A stretch of 64,000 nt of DNA from Lacrimispora sphenoides (GTDB lineage Bacteria > Bacillota > Clostridia > Lachnospirales > Lachnospiraceae), in contig NZ_FOIP01000001.1 in assembly GCF_900105215.1 (NCBI RefSeq), positions 1,448,001-1,512,000 on the forward strand. Reading direction: 5' to 3'. A program made the position numbers and the translations under genes. Below are positions 63,864 through 64,000 of this stretch, in pieces (the first letter of the stretch is position 1; each line of letters opens with the position of its first letter). The notes under the pieces were generated by a model, which worked only from the letters and a program-made list of their open reading frames with translations, searched no databases and was not told the DNA's origin.

Positions 63864-64000
63864 ATGGGCGTGGTTCAGACGACGGTTCGCATAAGTGAGA
63901 TTGAATTAAAAGGTTTTAAAAATACCCAGTACGGCAGAATTATAATGCCGTCTGCAGGGAATAAGGATTATTTCTCAAATACAGCGGACATTCTCGGCAT
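63864..64000 (+). CDS. AAA-family ATP-binding protein, 3' end outside window
   Basis: The open frame starts with ATG at 63864, eight bases... after AAGGAG (63853-63858) with a five-base gap, and runs to the window end, 45 residues. The N-terminus (ISEIELKGFKNTQYGRI) is typical of RecF/SMC-like AAA_23 ATP-binding proteins, in which a Walker A motif follows directly after a DILGI-like strand. The fragment ends just before that position, so nucleotide binding is inferred. The 63736-63863 gap shows a short dyad CCGAATAT/ATATCGG but no terminator. Confidence 0.6.
   Translation, partial: MGVVQTTVRISEIELKGFKNTQYGRIIMPSAGNKDYFSNTADILG

Overview
The window looks like chromosomal DNA of an anaerobic, Gram-positive clostridial bacterium, most likely of the Lachnospiraceae. 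The signs are strong AGGAGG ribosome binding sites, frequent TTG and GTG starts, LPxTG wall anchors, lipobox lipoproteins, a DUF3881 protein, NADP-type glutamate dehydrogenase and YesMN-type regulators. The family assignment is inference; no rRNA or phylogenetic marker is present. No transposase, phage or CRISPR array was seen.

Layout. (1) 1-13959: the 3' part of a giant wall-anchored SpaA/Cna-B repeat protein, cut by the window edge. (2) 14135-16613: gdhA and a DUF3881 gene. (3) 16627-16876: a tRNA-Arg(CCT) unit with its own promoter and terminator. (4) 17313-27101: a second giant surface protein with a signal peptide, a vWA domain, an array of twelve MBG modules and the same C-terminal anchor module as the first. 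(5) 27601-33876: a purine-oxidation cluster (xanthine-dehydrogenase-type FAD and 2Fe-2S subunits, GntR/UTRA regulator, purine permease, molybdenum subunit). Its two operon promoters carry the same tandem ten-base operator. (6) 34024-41781: AraC regulator and divergent iron-siderophore uptake operon (two binding lipoproteins, two FecCD permeases, ATPase, ABC exporter-fold protein). (7) 41864-48538, minus strand: AfuABC/FbpABC-type ABC importer and YesM/YesN two-component system. (8) 48839-51945: chemoreceptor, MerR regulator and trmO-like gene, the last behind a textbook 19-bp-spacer MerR promoter. (9) 52139-63064, minus strand: a ten-gene operon described below. (10) 63370-64000: a NusG-domain-II membrane protein and the start of an AAA ATPase gene.

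The most interesting region is 52139-63735. One apparent transcription unit encodes an Ndh2-like NADH dehydrogenase with an extra membrane domain, polyprenyl diphosphate synthase, a duplicated-domain lipoprotein resembling flavin-carrying electron-transfer lipoproteins, ApbE flavin transferase, UbiD, UbiA, UbiX and a complete ABC importer. A divergent NusG-II (EetA-like) gene lies beside it. The set resembles the flavin-based extracellular electron transfer locus of Listeria (Ndh2, PplA, FmnB, DmkA, DmkB, EetA). It adds a decarboxylase pair and a dedicated importer, which suggests that a quinone is built from an imported aromatic precursor. This would be a variant electron-export system in a strict anaerobe: NADH is oxidised at the membrane, a naphthoquinone-like carrier moves the electrons, and an extracytoplasmic flavoprotein passes them on. 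The family assignments are solid; the integrated pathway is inference.
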